This document shows positions 1 through 8,924 of a stretch of DNA of 64,000 nt, piece after piece. Positions within the stretch are counted from its first letter, which is position 1. Each line of letters opens with the position of its first letter. The position numbers were made by a program, and so were the translations under genes. Below the pieces are notes generated by a model. The model did not search any database, was not told where the DNA came from, and worked only from the letters and a program-made list of their open reading frames with translations. Source of the DNA: Gimesia aquarii (GTDB lineage Bacteria; Planctomycetota; Planctomycetia; Planctomycetales; Planctomycetaceae); NCBI RefSeq assembly GCF_007748175.1, contig NZ_CP037422.1, positions 5,844,334 to 5,908,333 of the forward strand, given 5' to 3'.

Positions 1-10
1 GAGATTGAAA

Positions 11-1105
11 GTGATCTTATCCAAGCCCCGTAAGCAGAATGGTTTTACTCTGATTGAATTACTGGTCGTTATCGCGATTATTGCGATACTGATCGCGCTT
101 CTCTTACCAGCTGTACAACAGGCGAGAGAAGCAGCACGTCGATCTACGTGCAAGAATAATCTCAAACAAATCGGTTTGGCATTGCACAATTATCATGATA
201 CCTTTGGCGTTTTTGTCCATATGATGGGGGGAACTGCAAATGGTCGCTGTTTTGGAGGTAGTCCCGTCACTGATGGCTGTGGGACGGGCACGTTTGGAAG
301 TGGAAATGAAAGTCGTGTCAGTGGATTCATTGGCTTGTTGCCTTATATTGATCAGGCACCCTTGTTTAATCAGATCGCCTCACCGCTGGGAAGCTACCCG
401 GCATTTGGCTCTTCACGGGATGACAGTGGTTACGCCCCCTGGAAAGCAAAGCTTTCATTAATACTTTGTCCTTCGAATCCGGCACCTGCCGCCTATCGAA
501 ATTTTGGCTGGACGGTCCCACAAAGCTACGTCTTTTGTATGGGGGACACGATTAATAATTGGGGTGTCAGAAATACAAGAGGGATTTTTGGATTTCAATC
601 CAGTACTCGCTTTCGAGATATTATCGACGGTGCCAGTAATACAATCATGTTAGCAGAACGGGGTATCTACTCTGGAAATGATAGAGATGTCCGTGGTTTG
701 GCTGCCAATGGTGTGAGCTCGGTTCTCACAGCACCGAATACCTGTTTTACAACCGCCAGTGGAGGATTCTACAACGCAGGTCAGAGCGTCCAGAAAGACA
801 GACATATGGGGGGGATGTGGCAACATGGTCAACCACATTTTGCTGGATTCTGTACAGTATTACCTCCCAATAGTCCTTCATGCATGTCGAATACACACGG
901 CGATAGTTGGGCACTTGCGAGTGCCAGTAGTTATCACGAAGGAGGCGCACATGTTCTCCTGGCTGATGGCGCCGTACGTTTTGTCAGTGAAAATATCGAC
1001 ACAGGAAACTTAGGCGCAGCACCAGCCACGAGTGGCCCAAGCCATTACGGGATTTGGGGAGCACTCGGTACGAAAAATGGAACTGAGACGGTTGGTGAGT
1101 TCTAA
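11..1105 (+). CDS. DUF1559 pseudopilin-like secreted protein
   Basis: The N-terminus has the type IV pilin / type II secretion pseudopilin signature: a short basic leader, then [21 protein letters not shown], where cleavage and N-methylation before the Phe are expected. The stretch [14 protein letters not shown] and then [15 protein letters not shown] are hallmarks of the planctomycete DUF1559 family. Near the C-terminus, [17 protein letters not shown] matches the His/Asp-Gly tail motif of the family. The protein is probably exported to the envelope or surface; its function is not established. The start could be TTG at 5 or GTG at 11; a GAGA at the window edge fits GTG better, but upstream sequence is missing. 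The lipoprotein gene that follows is a frequent neighbour of DUF1559 genes. Confidence 0.9.
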   Translation: MILSKPRKQNGFTLIELLVVIAIIAILIALLLPAVQQAREAARRSTCKNNLKQIGLALHNYHDTFGVFVHMMGGTANGRCFGGSPVTDGCGTGTFGSGNESRVSGFIGLLPYIDQAPLFNQIASPLGSYPAFGSSRDDSGYAPWKAKLSLILCPSNPAPAAYRNFGWTVPQSYVFCMGDTINNWGVRNTRGIFGFQSSTRFRDIIDGASNTIMLAERGIYSGNDRDVRGLAANGVSSVLTAPNTCFTTASGGFYNAGQSVQKDRHMGGMWQHGQPHFAGFCTVLPPNSPSCMSNTHGDSWALASASSYHEGGAHVLLADGAVRFVSENIDTGNLGAAPATSGPSHYGIWGALGTKNGTETVGEF

Positions 1106-1187
1106 AAAACATCCTCACCCCGGCGTTGCACGATTGCACGTGTGTCATTTCCAAATTCAGAATTACAATTTTACGAGGCTTTTAATC

Positions 1188-1715
1188 ATGTTTTGCATTA
1201 ATTGTCTTCACCGAATCAGCATCACGTTAATTTTTTTTGTAACTGGTTTCCTGACTGGCTGTTCGTCAGACACTCGTGAAATACCGGAAACAGTTCCTGT
1301 CAAAGGCGCGGTTTTATTTAAAGGTGAACCCGTGAAGGGAGCTTCAGTTGTTTTTTATAATCCAGAAATAAAATCAGCGAATGCAACAATTAATGCCACG
1401 ACTGACGAGCTGGGAGAATTTGAACTCAAATCCTACTTCGGACCTCGAGACGAAAGAAATGGTGTTGTTCCGGGAACTTACAAAGTTACCATTTTGAAAA
1501 TGGTTCCTCCCGGAAAGATGACAGAAGAAGAGTATCAAGCAAAAGTCACAGAGGCTGACAAAATTGTATCCGCTGGTGGAGTTCTGACGCAGGCACAAAC
1601 CCCGCCAGAACTAACGCAAATGATTCCGCGACAGTATTCTGATGTAACCGTTTCAAAGTTGGAAGCGAAAGTGGATCCTGAGCTGGATAACCATTTCCAA
1701 TTTGATTTGAAATAA
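1188..1715 (+). CDS. Small lipoprotein with transthyretin/carboxypeptidase-regulatory-like fold
   Basis: A 175-residue protein with a lipoprotein signal: hydrophobic stretch ending in a lipobox (FLTGC) near residue 25, so it is probably lipid-anchored. After it, VPVKGAVLFKGEPVKGASVVFYNP and later GEFELKSYF...VVPGTYKVTI are typical of the beta-sandwich carboxypeptidase regulatory / transthyretin-like domain common in planctomycete lipoproteins. The frame is open upstream to 1032, overlapping the DUF1559 gene, but the ATG at 1188 has an ACGAGG binding site 9 bases before it and starts exactly at the signal peptide, so I use it. It lies 82 bases after the DUF1559 gene, probably co-transcribed. 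Ligand or partner unknown. Confidence 0.85.
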   Translation: MFCINCLHRISITLIFFVTGFLTGCSSDTREIPETVPVKGAVLFKGEPVKGASVVFYNPEIKSANATINATTDELGEFELKSYFGPRDERNGVVPGTYKVTILKMVPPGKMTEEEYQAKVTEADKIVSAGGVLTQAQTPPELTQMIPRQYSDVTVSKLEAKVDPELDNHFQFDLK

Positions 1716-1761
1716 TCCGACCGATCTCAATGTCATTGTTGAAAGAAGTCACCAACTCAGC

Positions 1762-2457
1762 TTACTTGTTTTGGAGACGTTCCTGCATTAATTTTTCAAC
1801 TAAATTTGCTGTGTTACAGATATGTTTTTCCATTGTTTGTGCAGCGAGATCACAATCGTTTGACTGTAGCGCTTTGATGATTTGTTTGTGGTCCGAGAGC
1901 GCAATTTCTTGTGCCTGACTTTCATTGTCAACAACTTCGCGAATCGCTTGAACCAGGGTATTGTATCGGCGTAACTCATCTTGCAAGCGAACACTACCAC
2001 AATGATCTGCAATCAATGTATGTAGCTTGATATCGAGCAACATTGCTTTTTGTGACCAACTATCGCCCCGAGGCTCTTTGGCAATCGTCGCAAACTCATC
2101 TGACATTTCTGAGAGAAGTCTTGGTTCAATATTCCCACACGCTGTTCGAATCGCTTCAACTTCCAAAATTCTTCGAAGTTGGTAAATTTCACGGATTTGA
2201 GTGACTCCAAATTCACGCATTACCGCGCCACGGTTGGGAAGGTTTTCAACAATCCCGATCGAAGCCAATTCGACCAGAGCCTCTCGAACAGGGGTAGCGC
2301 TGACTCCAAATTGCTCGGCTAGATTTTGAATCACCATCCGGTGTCCAACGGGAAATTCGTCTCGAATGACCGCTGCCAGAATTCGTTGCACGACAACCTC
2401 ACGGATATTCCCTCTGGGAACCATGGAGAACGATCCAGGTAGATTGGTAGTAGACAT
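1762..2457 (-). CDS. GntR-family transcriptional regulator, FadR/FCD type
   Basis: A 231-residue regulator. Residues about 14-80 form a GntR winged helix (recognition region AEQFGVSATPVREALVEL). Residues about 88-215 form an all-helical FCD effector domain. The usual FCD metal-ligand pattern is visible: Asp142-x3-His146, His190 and His212, so it probably binds a carboxylate ligand through a metal. The likely role is local control of catabolism or transport. It lies 160 bases downstream of the DUF1501 gene on the same strand, with an AT-rich promoter-like segment of its own in that gap. Which genes it controls cannot be read from the sequence; the DUF1549/DUF1501 pair upstream is the obvious candidate. 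Confidence 0.9.
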   Translation of the reverse strand: MSTTNLPGSFSMVPRGNIREVVVQRILAAVIRDEFPVGHRMVIQNLAEQFGVSATPVREALVELASIGIVENLPNRGAVMREFGVTQIREIYQLRRILEVEAIRTACGNIEPRLLSEMSDEFATIAKEPRGDSWSQKAMLLDIKLHTLIADHCGSVRLQDELRRYNTLVQAIREVVDNESQAQEIALSDHKQIIKALQSNDCDLAAQTMEKHICNTANLVEKLMQERLQNK

Positions 2458-2506
2458 GACATTTCCTTGAATGGCCGTGTAAATGCTTACAATATCGCAC
2501 TAAAAG

Positions 2507-2529
2507 CATTGTGTATATTATATATGATG
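2507..2529 (-). promoter_or_regulatory. AT-rich promoter/operator candidate of the GntR gene
   Basis: Read on the minus strand this segment is CATCATATATAATATACACA followed by ATG. It contains a good -10 box (TATAAT) and lies 50-70 bases before the regulator start. A very similar segment precedes the other GntR/FCD gene at 23134-23156, so it may also be an autoregulatory operator. Inference from similarity only. Confidence 0.35.
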
Positions 2530-2617
2530 TGAGAGGCAGTTAAAAGAGGGGCTGCAATAAGTTCTGAAAAAGGACTACAACATACCTGAAAAAAGGGAGT
2601 CTTATTGATTAGATTCC

Positions 2618-4009
2618 TCAGGCAATGATATTTTGTACAACTTCTCCAGCCACATCAGTCAGGCGAAAATCTCGCCCTGAATAATGATAAGTCAGCCGTT
2701 CATGGTCAATGCCAAGAAGATGCAAAATCGTGGCGTGTAGATCGTGGACATGTACTTTGTCCTGCATGGCGCGGAACCCGAATTCATCCGATTCACCATG
2801 TACAACACCACCTTTGATTCCGCCACCCGCCAGCCACATGCAGAATCCAAACGGGTTGTGATCCCGTCCATTGATGCCTCCTTGCGCAGTCGGAGTCCTG
2901 CCGAACTCGCCTCCCCAGACAATGAGCGTTTCATCCAGTAAACCCCGTTGTTTCAAGTCAGTCATCAATTGGCCAATTGGTCGATCAATGTCTTTACAAA
3001 GTCGCTCATTACTCTTGTCATGATTACTGTGTGTATCCCATGGTTGTCGATTTCCATAGTAGACTTGGACAAATCGCACACCACGTTCGCTTAAGCGGCG
3101 GGCCAAAAGGCAAGATTTTGAGAATTCACTCTTACCGTAGGCTTCCTGTAATTTTTCAGGCTCTTGCGAAATATCAAATGCATCCGTTGCTGCAAACTGC
3201 ATCCGGTAAGCCAGTTCCATTGATTTAATTCGTGTTTCAAGGGCACTGTCTCCCACTCTGTTATTGAGGTGCTGTTTATTGATTGCCAGTACCAGGTCCA
3301 ATTGTTTTTTCTGTTCTTCCGGAGTCAATGCCTCATTCTTCAAATAGGGAATCATTTTCTCTGGCGTCAGATCCTTATTATTGATGTGTGTTGCCTGGTG
3401 CTTGCCTGGTAAAAATGCACTTCCCCATAATTTAGGACCAACCACGGGCTTACCGGGACACAAAGCAAGAAAACCAGGCAAGTTCTGATTCTCAGTTCCC
3501 AGACCATAGGTTAACCATGAACCGAGACTGGGACGAGTGGGCGTGAGCGTTCCTAAGTTCATCATGCACAGCGCTGGCGCATGATTGGGAAAATCGGTGT
3601 GCATTGAGCGAATAATCGCCATATCATCGACATGTTTGGCAATGTTGGGAAGGTGTTCTGAAACGGGAATGCCTGACTTTCCCGAGTTGATAAACTTGAC
3701 CGGTGAAGGGAGTAAGCCCATTGTTTTGGAAGCAGTTCGAATATTTGCCGCCGCGGGGCGCTGTCCCTCGTACTTTTTCAAGGCAGGTTTCGGATCAAAG
3801 GTATCAACCTGAGAAGGGCCGCCACTCATAAACAAAAAGATGACACGTTTTGCTTTGGGAGCAAAATGGGGAGTTTGCTGCGGTATTTTTTTGGGGGCTG
3901 CGTCCAAAGTGGAAAGCATGCCAGCCAGACTCATCATGCCAAATCCGCTGCCCACTTTCTGCAGAATTTCGCGTCGGGTCAATATTCCATGTCTGCTTGT
4001 ATTGATCAT
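2618..4009 (-). CDS. DUF1501 protein (alkaline-phosphatase/sulfatase-like fold), probable Tat substrate
   Basis: 463 residues. The N-terminus has a twin-arginine-like motif (LTRREILQKVG) followed by a weakly hydrophobic stretch ending near DAAPKK, as is usual in DUF1501. Family motifs visible: AKRVIFLFMSGGPSQVDTFD, then WDTHSNHD, and [14 protein letters not shown] with NGRDHNPFGF in the C-terminal half. The last region, VHVHDLHATILHLLGIDHERLTYHY, is the standard family ending. The fold is related to sulfatases and alkaline phosphatases; the substrate is unknown. The gene starts 62 bases after the stop of the DUF1549/DUF1553 gene, the usual two-gene arrangement, and a GntR regulator follows. 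Confidence 0.92.
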   Translation of the reverse strand: MINTSRHGILTRREILQKVGSGFGMMSLAGMLSTLDAAPKKIPQQTPHFAPKAKRVIFLFMSGGPSQVDTFDPKPALKKYEGQRPAAANIRTASKTMGLLPSPVKFINSGKSGIPVSEHLPNIAKHVDDMAIIRSMHTDFPNHAPALCMMNLGTLTPTRPSLGSWLTYGLGTENQNLPGFLALCPGKPVVGPKLWGSAFLPGKHQATHINNKDLTPEKMIPYLKNEALTPEEQKKQLDLVLAINKQHLNNRVGDSALETRIKSMELAYRMQFAATDAFDISQEPEKLQEAYGKSEFSKSCLLARRLSERGVRFVQVYYGNRQPWDTHSNHDKSNERLCKDIDRPIGQLMTDLKQRGLLDETLIVWGGEFGRTPTAQGGINGRDHNPFGFCMWLAGGGIKGGVVHGESDEFGFRAMQDKVHVHDLHATILHLLGIDHERLTYHYSGRDFRLTDVAGEVVQNIIA

Positions 4010-4071
4010 CTTCTGAGTCTCTTTAGCTTATCAAATAAATTTGAATCGATGTAACAACGAGGATGGAAACA

Positions 4072-7000
4072 TTAGTCAACAAACATCATTTCATTACTGC
4101 AGAGCAGAGCCTGACAGTATCGTTGCCAAGGGGTAAGCTTCTTGGGATCAGCATCCTGCCGCCCTTCGTAAGTCCCGTTATTTTTATTTTTGGTGATATC
4201 AACAGCTTGAGAAAAATGCGGATTGTCAGTTCGTAATGGCCAGCAGGAGAGCGGGTCTGACTCCAAAATCGAAGCCAGATACTCTGCATGGGCAAGTTCG
4301 TCTTTTTCCAGCTTGGCTGCTTGAAAATGTTTTTGAATTTCATTGGGATTCAAAACACGATTAAATACCGCTACCGCCCCCAGCTGCCCATGGAAATTAG
4401 AAAAATTATCATTCCGACCAGCGATAATGATTTCCGAAACACCTGATTCATACCCCGGCTTCGCTTTTCCTGAAATTTCCGGTTTCGAATTTCCGTTGAG
4501 ATAAACCCGAATATTTTGCTGGTCGCGAACCATGACAACATGATTCCAGGTCCCCGGTTGAATCACTGTGTTTCCGAAAAGTGATTGTCTTTTTTGATCA
4601 CCGTTGTAGAAAAAGAGCCGACCTTCTTTGTTGGGGCGATATTTTCCCGCAATACCTAAATGGTCGCCGGCTGCCTTGGGAGCAGAATCTTTGCCGCGTG
4701 AAAAGAAATAACCGGTGATGATACGCTGGTCATTGGGGATTTGGTTTTTCACCCAAAGTTCAACCGAATAATGGTCACCCAGTTCTTTGACATTCGCTTT
4801 AATACGTTTGCCAGCAAATGTCGGGATCTGTTCAACGGTGGGAGTGGGTGTGCCCGTGGAATCAATCTGTTCTAGAAACTGTAAGCCAATCTGCATTTCA
4901 GAACGTGTGGGCGCACGTGAGAATAACATCTGATAAATGGCATCGATTCGTTTTTCTGAAGACTCGCCTTCCAGTCTTTTCGCCAGTTTTTGAGCTTGCT
5001 GCCTGACAAACGGCGAATTCAATACAAATAGTTGTTGTAATGGTGTCGTCGTATTGGCACGTCGGGCGGCATGGATGGCGGGATCAGGAAAATCGTAAGA
5101 TTGTAAGAATGTGCTCAGTTTGTGACGCGAGACCATGGCATAAACACCGCGCCGATCAAATTTGGAATCGTCAATATCGCCGGAAGGCCCAGATTGTTTC
5201 AGATCCAGATTAGCGCCGGCCACTAATAACGCATCTCGGTAGACTTCCGCTTCCAGTCGTCTTCGATTGAAATAAGACAAAAGCCGATTATTCGGATCAG
5301 TGATCTTCTGTGCTTCCGACAATGCGACATTGGAAGTTTGCCGATACGTGGCTGATAACATGATCCGTCGATGTAACTTTTTGATCGACCAACCCTGATC
5401 CATAAACCAGACAGCGAGATCGTCCAACAATTCCGGGTGACTGGGAAGGGCTCCCGTTTTTCCAAAGTTACTCGGTGTATCAACCAGACCTTCACCAAAA
5501 TGGTGTAGCCACACTCGATTCACCATGACTCGCGCCGTCAGAGGATTGTCGCGGTTGGCAATACTATGCGCCAGTTCCAGTCGACCACTCCCATTTTTAA
5601 AGGGCTTTGGTTTCTCTTTTGAAAGCACTTGCACAAATCGTCGAGGCACAAGTTTTCCCAGGTTGTTGGCACTTCCGCGGATGAACACATTTAAGTCGCG
5701 CGGCTTATTGGGATAATAGACGATCTTCATCCGGTCTGCTGTGATTTCTTCAACTCGAATTTGCTCTTCAGTGAGCGCGTCAGCCAGTGGCAGATCAAAA
5801 CCGGGAGTTGCTTTTTTGATGTCAGCAATTTTCGCCTTATTCTCTTTGATGGTCTTATTGGATTTGGCGATCTGGGCCGTGTTCTGCTTTAATTCTTCTG
5901 CTGGGGGAAGAAATTTAATAATCTCCTGCTTTTTAATATCTGGTCGCGGTGCGATCAAAGTCGCCTCTGGTTTCGGCGACTTTTTAATGATTTCTTTCAG
6001 TAAGGCGTTTCGCTTATTCCATGTTCTGATTTTTTCAGTCAGTGCTAAATTTTGTTTTGTGAATTTATCTGCTTTATCGCGGGCAGGTTGCGTTTTCGCA
6101 ATTTCTGCATCGGGAATGATGGGGCGCGTCGTCTGTCGAACCGACGCAAAAACTCCTGCGATGCCATAATAATCTTCGACAGTCAACGGATCATATTTAT
6201 GATCATGACAACGGGCACAGGCCATGGTCAGACCCAACAAACCACGACACAGACTGTCGACACGGTCTTCCCAGTCATCCGCATATCGATTTTCCAGCGT
6301 GAGTCGGGAAAGCGCGACTTCTTTATGGTAGGAAGGCCCCAAACCCATATAACCCAACGCGGGGTAATCTTCGGGACCTGTTTCCGGTAGGAAGTCGGTT
6401 GCCAATTGACGGATGATGAACTTGTCATAGGGCACATCATCATTGAACGCTTTGATGACCCAATCGCGATAACGATACGCGTGAGGATAAGGACCGTTGT
6501 GTGGTCCCATATTGGTGTTGTCTTCTGCATAACGTGCAACGTCGAGCCAATGGCGTCCCCAGCGTTCGCCATAATGGGGAGAGCTTAACAACCGATCAAT
6601 CAGTTTTTCATAGGCCTGTGGAGAAGAATCATTCACAAACTGTTGGACTTCTTCCGGCGTGGGAGGCAGACCAATTAAATCGAAATAGGCACGACGAATT
6701 AAAGTCTGTTTATCAGCCGCGGGAGCAGGAGAAAAACCTTTTGACTCCTGAGCGGCCAGAATAAAGTAATCGATTTTGTTAAGCGGCCATTTCTGCTGTT
6801 TCACCGCTGGAGCTGGCTGGCTCTTTGGAGCTTGGAACGACCAGAACTCACGTGCTTTGGCAAAATCGATTTCTGCTTTGACTTGTTTCTTGCTCGTTTT
6901 GTTGCGTGGATCGGGAGCGCCCATTGCGATCCATTTTTCAAAATTGGCAATCACTGCATCGGGTAGCTTGCCTTTGGGAGGCATTTGATAACTATCTTCG

Positions 7001-7308
7001 CCATAACGTAAGGTTTCGAGTAACAGGCTTTCTGCCGGTTTACCTGGAACAAGAGCTGCCCCCGAGTCACCACCTTTTAATAACCCGTGTTTTGAATCCA
7101 GTAACAAACTCCCTTTAAGATTTTTGGTATCTTCAGAATGGCACTCATAACAGTGCTGAATCAAAACAGGACGAATCTTCTTTTCGAAGAAATCAAGCCC
7201 CGCTTGATCTGGCTGCGACTCTGCTGCGAAAAGCGCGGGAGTCAGTAAACCGAAAAGACCCGTGAATACGATGCCGAATGTCACTTTTTGCAAAGTTTTC
7301 ATGATCAT
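4072..7308 (-). CDS. Secreted PSCyt1/DUF1549/DUF1553 protein with C-terminal LamG domain
   Basis: About 1078 residues with a signal peptide ending near ALFAAES. Order of parts: planctomycete cytochrome-type domain with CYECH (Cys53, Cys56, His57); DUF1549 (about residues 175-375) ending in a second CxxCH (CARCHDHKYDP, near residue 360); a Lys-rich charged linker; DUF1553 (GSGRLELAHSIANRDNPLTA onward); a LamG/concanavalin-like sheet domain at about 836-993; then the last piece of the DUF1553-type ending (TPWQRYCQALLCSNEMMFV). The LamG therefore sits inside the C-terminal part of the family core. Predicted extracytoplasmic, perhaps haem-binding and polysaccharide-directed; enzymatic role unproven. 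The frame is open to 7398, but the ATG codons at 7308 and 7302 directly precede the signal peptide. Partner DUF1501 gene follows. Confidence 0.9.
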   Translation of the reverse strand: MIMKTLQKVTFGIVFTGLFGLLTPALFAAESQPDQAGLDFFEKKIRPVLIQHCYECHSEDTKNLKGSLLLDSKHGLLKGGDSGAALVPGKPAESLLLETLRYGEDSYQMPPKGKLPDAVIANFEKWIAMGAPDPRNKTSKKQVKAEIDFAKAREFWSFQAPKSQPAPAVKQQKWPLNKIDYFILAAQESKGFSPAPAADKQTLIRRAYFDLIGLPPTPEEVQQFVNDSSPQAYEKLIDRLLSSPHYGERWGRHWLDVARYAEDNTNMGPHNGPYPHAYRYRDWVIKAFNDDVPYDKFIIRQLATDFLPETGPEDYPALGYMGLGPSYHKEVALSRLTLENRYADDWEDRVDSLCRGLLGLTMACARCHDHKYDPLTVEDYYGIAGVFASVRQTTRPIIPDAEIAKTQPARDKADKFTKQNLALTEKIRTWNKRNALLKEIIKKSPKPEATLIAPRPDIKKQEIIKFLPPAEELKQNTAQIAKSNKTIKENKAKIADIKKATPGFDLPLADALTEEQIRVEEITADRMKIVYYPNKPRDLNVFIRGSANNLGKLVPRRFVQVLSKEKPKPFKNGSGRLELAHSIANRDNPLTARVMVNRVWLHHFGEGLVDTPSNFGKTGALPSHPELLDDLAVWFMDQGWSIKKLHRRIMLSATYRQTSNVALSEAQKITDPNNRLLSYFNRRRLEAEVYRDALLVAGANLDLKQSGPSGDIDDSKFDRRGVYAMVSRHKLSTFLQSYDFPDPAIHAARRANTTTPLQQLFVLNSPFVRQQAQKLAKRLEGESSEKRIDAIYQMLFSRAPTRSEMQIGLQFLEQIDSTGTPTPTVEQIPTFAGKRIKANVKELGDHYSVELWVKNQIPNDQRIITGYFFSRGKDSAPKAAGDHLGIAGKYRPNKEGRLFFYNGDQKRQSLFGNTVIQPGTWNHVVMVRDQQNIRVYLNGNSKPEISGKAKPGYESGVSEIIIAGRNDNFSNFHGQLGAVAVFNRVLNPNEIQKHFQAAKLEKDELAHAEYLASILESDPLSCWPLRTDNPHFSQAVDITKNKNNGTYEGRQDADPKKLTPWQRYCQALLCSNEMMFVD

Positions 7309-7708
7309 GTCTACGATGGTTGAGGTCAGGTGGGAATAAGCCAAACAGGCTGAGGAACTCTGTAATCTATCTTGTTGTATCACAATCAGATACATCAAGT
7401 AGCATTTATATCATATCGGGAAAAATCGGGAATAACAATATATTATTTAAAAAAGCACCTGAATCGAACAATATTCAAGGTTTTTTAGTACGGGTTATTC
7501 ATCATTCGATTCTTCAAATGGAGCAACAATGCTTCATGTTTCTACATATTCTGAAAACGGATATTGAAGCGAAATTCATTCCTCGTTAGGGTGAATAAAC
7601 GCATTTTTGTTGCGGATAGATCATGCAGTCAATCTTGGAGATTGAGAATGAGATCCAAATAGCGGCACTCTGAAATCCATCAATGCTCGCTGACAGTAAG
7701 GACTTGTA
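7309..7708. other. Divergent intergenic region
   Basis: A 400-base region between the minus-strand DUF1549 operon and the plus-strand sialidase-like gene. It should hold both promoters. I see a 7-base-arm palindrome at 7629-7645 and AT-rich stretches around 7405-7460, but no convincing gene. Short frames here lack family features or a binding site. Confidence 0.6.
7629..7645. promoter_or_regulatory. Short palindrome upstream of the sialidase-like gene
   Basis: TCAATCT-TGG-AGATTGA is a perfect inverted repeat (7-base arms, 3-base spacer) ending 63 bases before the ATG at 7709. Its size and place fit a repressor or activator site; the binding protein is unknown. Confidence 0.35.
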
Positions 7709-8911
7709 ATGTTATTAAAAGCGCTCACTCGTACGAGTCTAATTCTGATGGTTCTAACTACTATTTGCTGTTGGTTTCAATCTTCGTTTGCATCTGAACC
7801 CGGTACCACTCAAGCAAAACCACAGCAACCCGGATTTACGATTCCTTATGTTGACCTCAACGTTGAAACGGATCGCCAAATCGTCGTTGATCGAGAGGAA
7901 GGTCAATACTTGGGACACCCTACAACCGTGCTGCTCGAAGACAACAAGACGATGCTCTGTGTCTATCCTAAAGGGCACGGGAAGGGGGGCATTATTTATA
8001 AACGCTCTAATGACGCTGGTAAAACTTGGAGCGAACGTCTCCCGACTCCCGCATCTTGGGCGACATCGAGAGAAGTTCCGACCTTACATCGAGTCATTGA
8101 TGCCAATGGTAAAAAACGAATCATCATGTTTTCCGGTTTGTATCCGACACGCATGGCAGTTACGGAAGATGATGGCAAAACGTGGAGCGAGCTCAAACAG
8201 GTCGGTGACTGGGGCGGCATCGTCGTCATGGGTTGTGTCGAACCGCTGAAAACAGACAAAGGCCATTATATGGCTCTGTTTCACGATGATGGCCGATTTA
8301 TCTCCAAAAATTCCAAACAGGAATCGCCGATCGCTTTCACTCTTTATAAAACGATTTCCAACGACGGTGGTTTAACCTGGTCTGATCCCGAAGCAGTTCA
8401 TAAATCCTCCGACTACCATATTTGTGAGCCTGGCATCATTCGTTCGCCAGACAGAAAACAACTCGCTGTTCTATTGAGAGAAAACAGTCGGCGGCATAAC
8501 TCACAAATCATTTTCTCAGACGATGAAGGTATAACCTGGACGAAGCCCCGCGATCTTCCCGGTTCCTTGAACGGAGATCGTCATACCGGCAAATACGACC
8601 CCGTCAGTGGACGACTCCTCATCTCGTTTCGCAGTAAAACCCCCAAAGGTCACACCGCGCCCACAGAAGGCGACTGGGTAGCCTGGGTGGGAACTTACGA
8701 TGATCTCGTCAAAGGAAACGAAGGACAGTATCACGTCCGCTTAAAAGACAATACCAAAGGCGCCGACTGTGCCTACCCCGGCGTGGAAGTTCTACCCGAT
8801 GGCACCTTCATCGTTACCACCTACGGCCATTGGGACAAAGGCAAACCGCCTTATATCCGCAGTGTACGACTCAAACTTTCCGAACTGGATCAACTGGCGA
8901 AAAGTAAGTAA
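7709..8911 (+). CDS. Secreted sialidase-like (BNR/Asp-box) protein
   Basis: 400 residues with a signal peptide ending near SSFASEP. Four Asp-box (BNR) repeats of the S-x-D-x-G-x-T-W type are visible: SNDAGKTWSE, TEDDGKTWSE, SNDGGLTWSD and SDDEGITWTK, which marks a six-bladed sialidase-type propeller. Planctomycetes hold many such proteins annotated as exo-alpha-sialidase, but true sialic-acid specificity cannot be claimed from the boxes alone. The ATG at 7709 is preceded by TAAGGA 6 bases upstream. It converges on a MFS organic-anion transporter, compatible with extracellular glycan release followed by uptake (inference). Confidence 0.85.
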   Translation: MLLKALTRTSLILMVLTTICCWFQSSFASEPGTTQAKPQQPGFTIPYVDLNVETDRQIVVDREEGQYLGHPTTVLLEDNKTMLCVYPKGHGKGGIIYKRSNDAGKTWSERLPTPASWATSREVPTLHRVIDANGKKRIIMFSGLYPTRMAVTEDDGKTWSELKQVGDWGGIVVMGCVEPLKTDKGHYMALFHDDGRFISKNSKQESPIAFTLYKTISNDGGLTWSDPEAVHKSSDYHICEPGIIRSPDRKQLAVLLRENSRRHNSQIIFSDDEGITWTKPRDLPGSLNGDRHTGKYDPVSGRLLISFRSKTPKGHTAPTEGDWVAWVGTYDDLVKGNEGQYHVRLKDNTKGADCAYPGVEVLPDGTFIVTTYGHWDKGKPPYIRSVRLKLSELDQLAKSK

Positions 8912-8924
8912 TTCTTTTTCTGGA

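Noticed and set aside
5741-6390. Two overlapping plus-strand frames opposite the DUF1549/DUF1553 gene
   Set aside because: Shadows of the conserved minus-strand reading frame; no domain.
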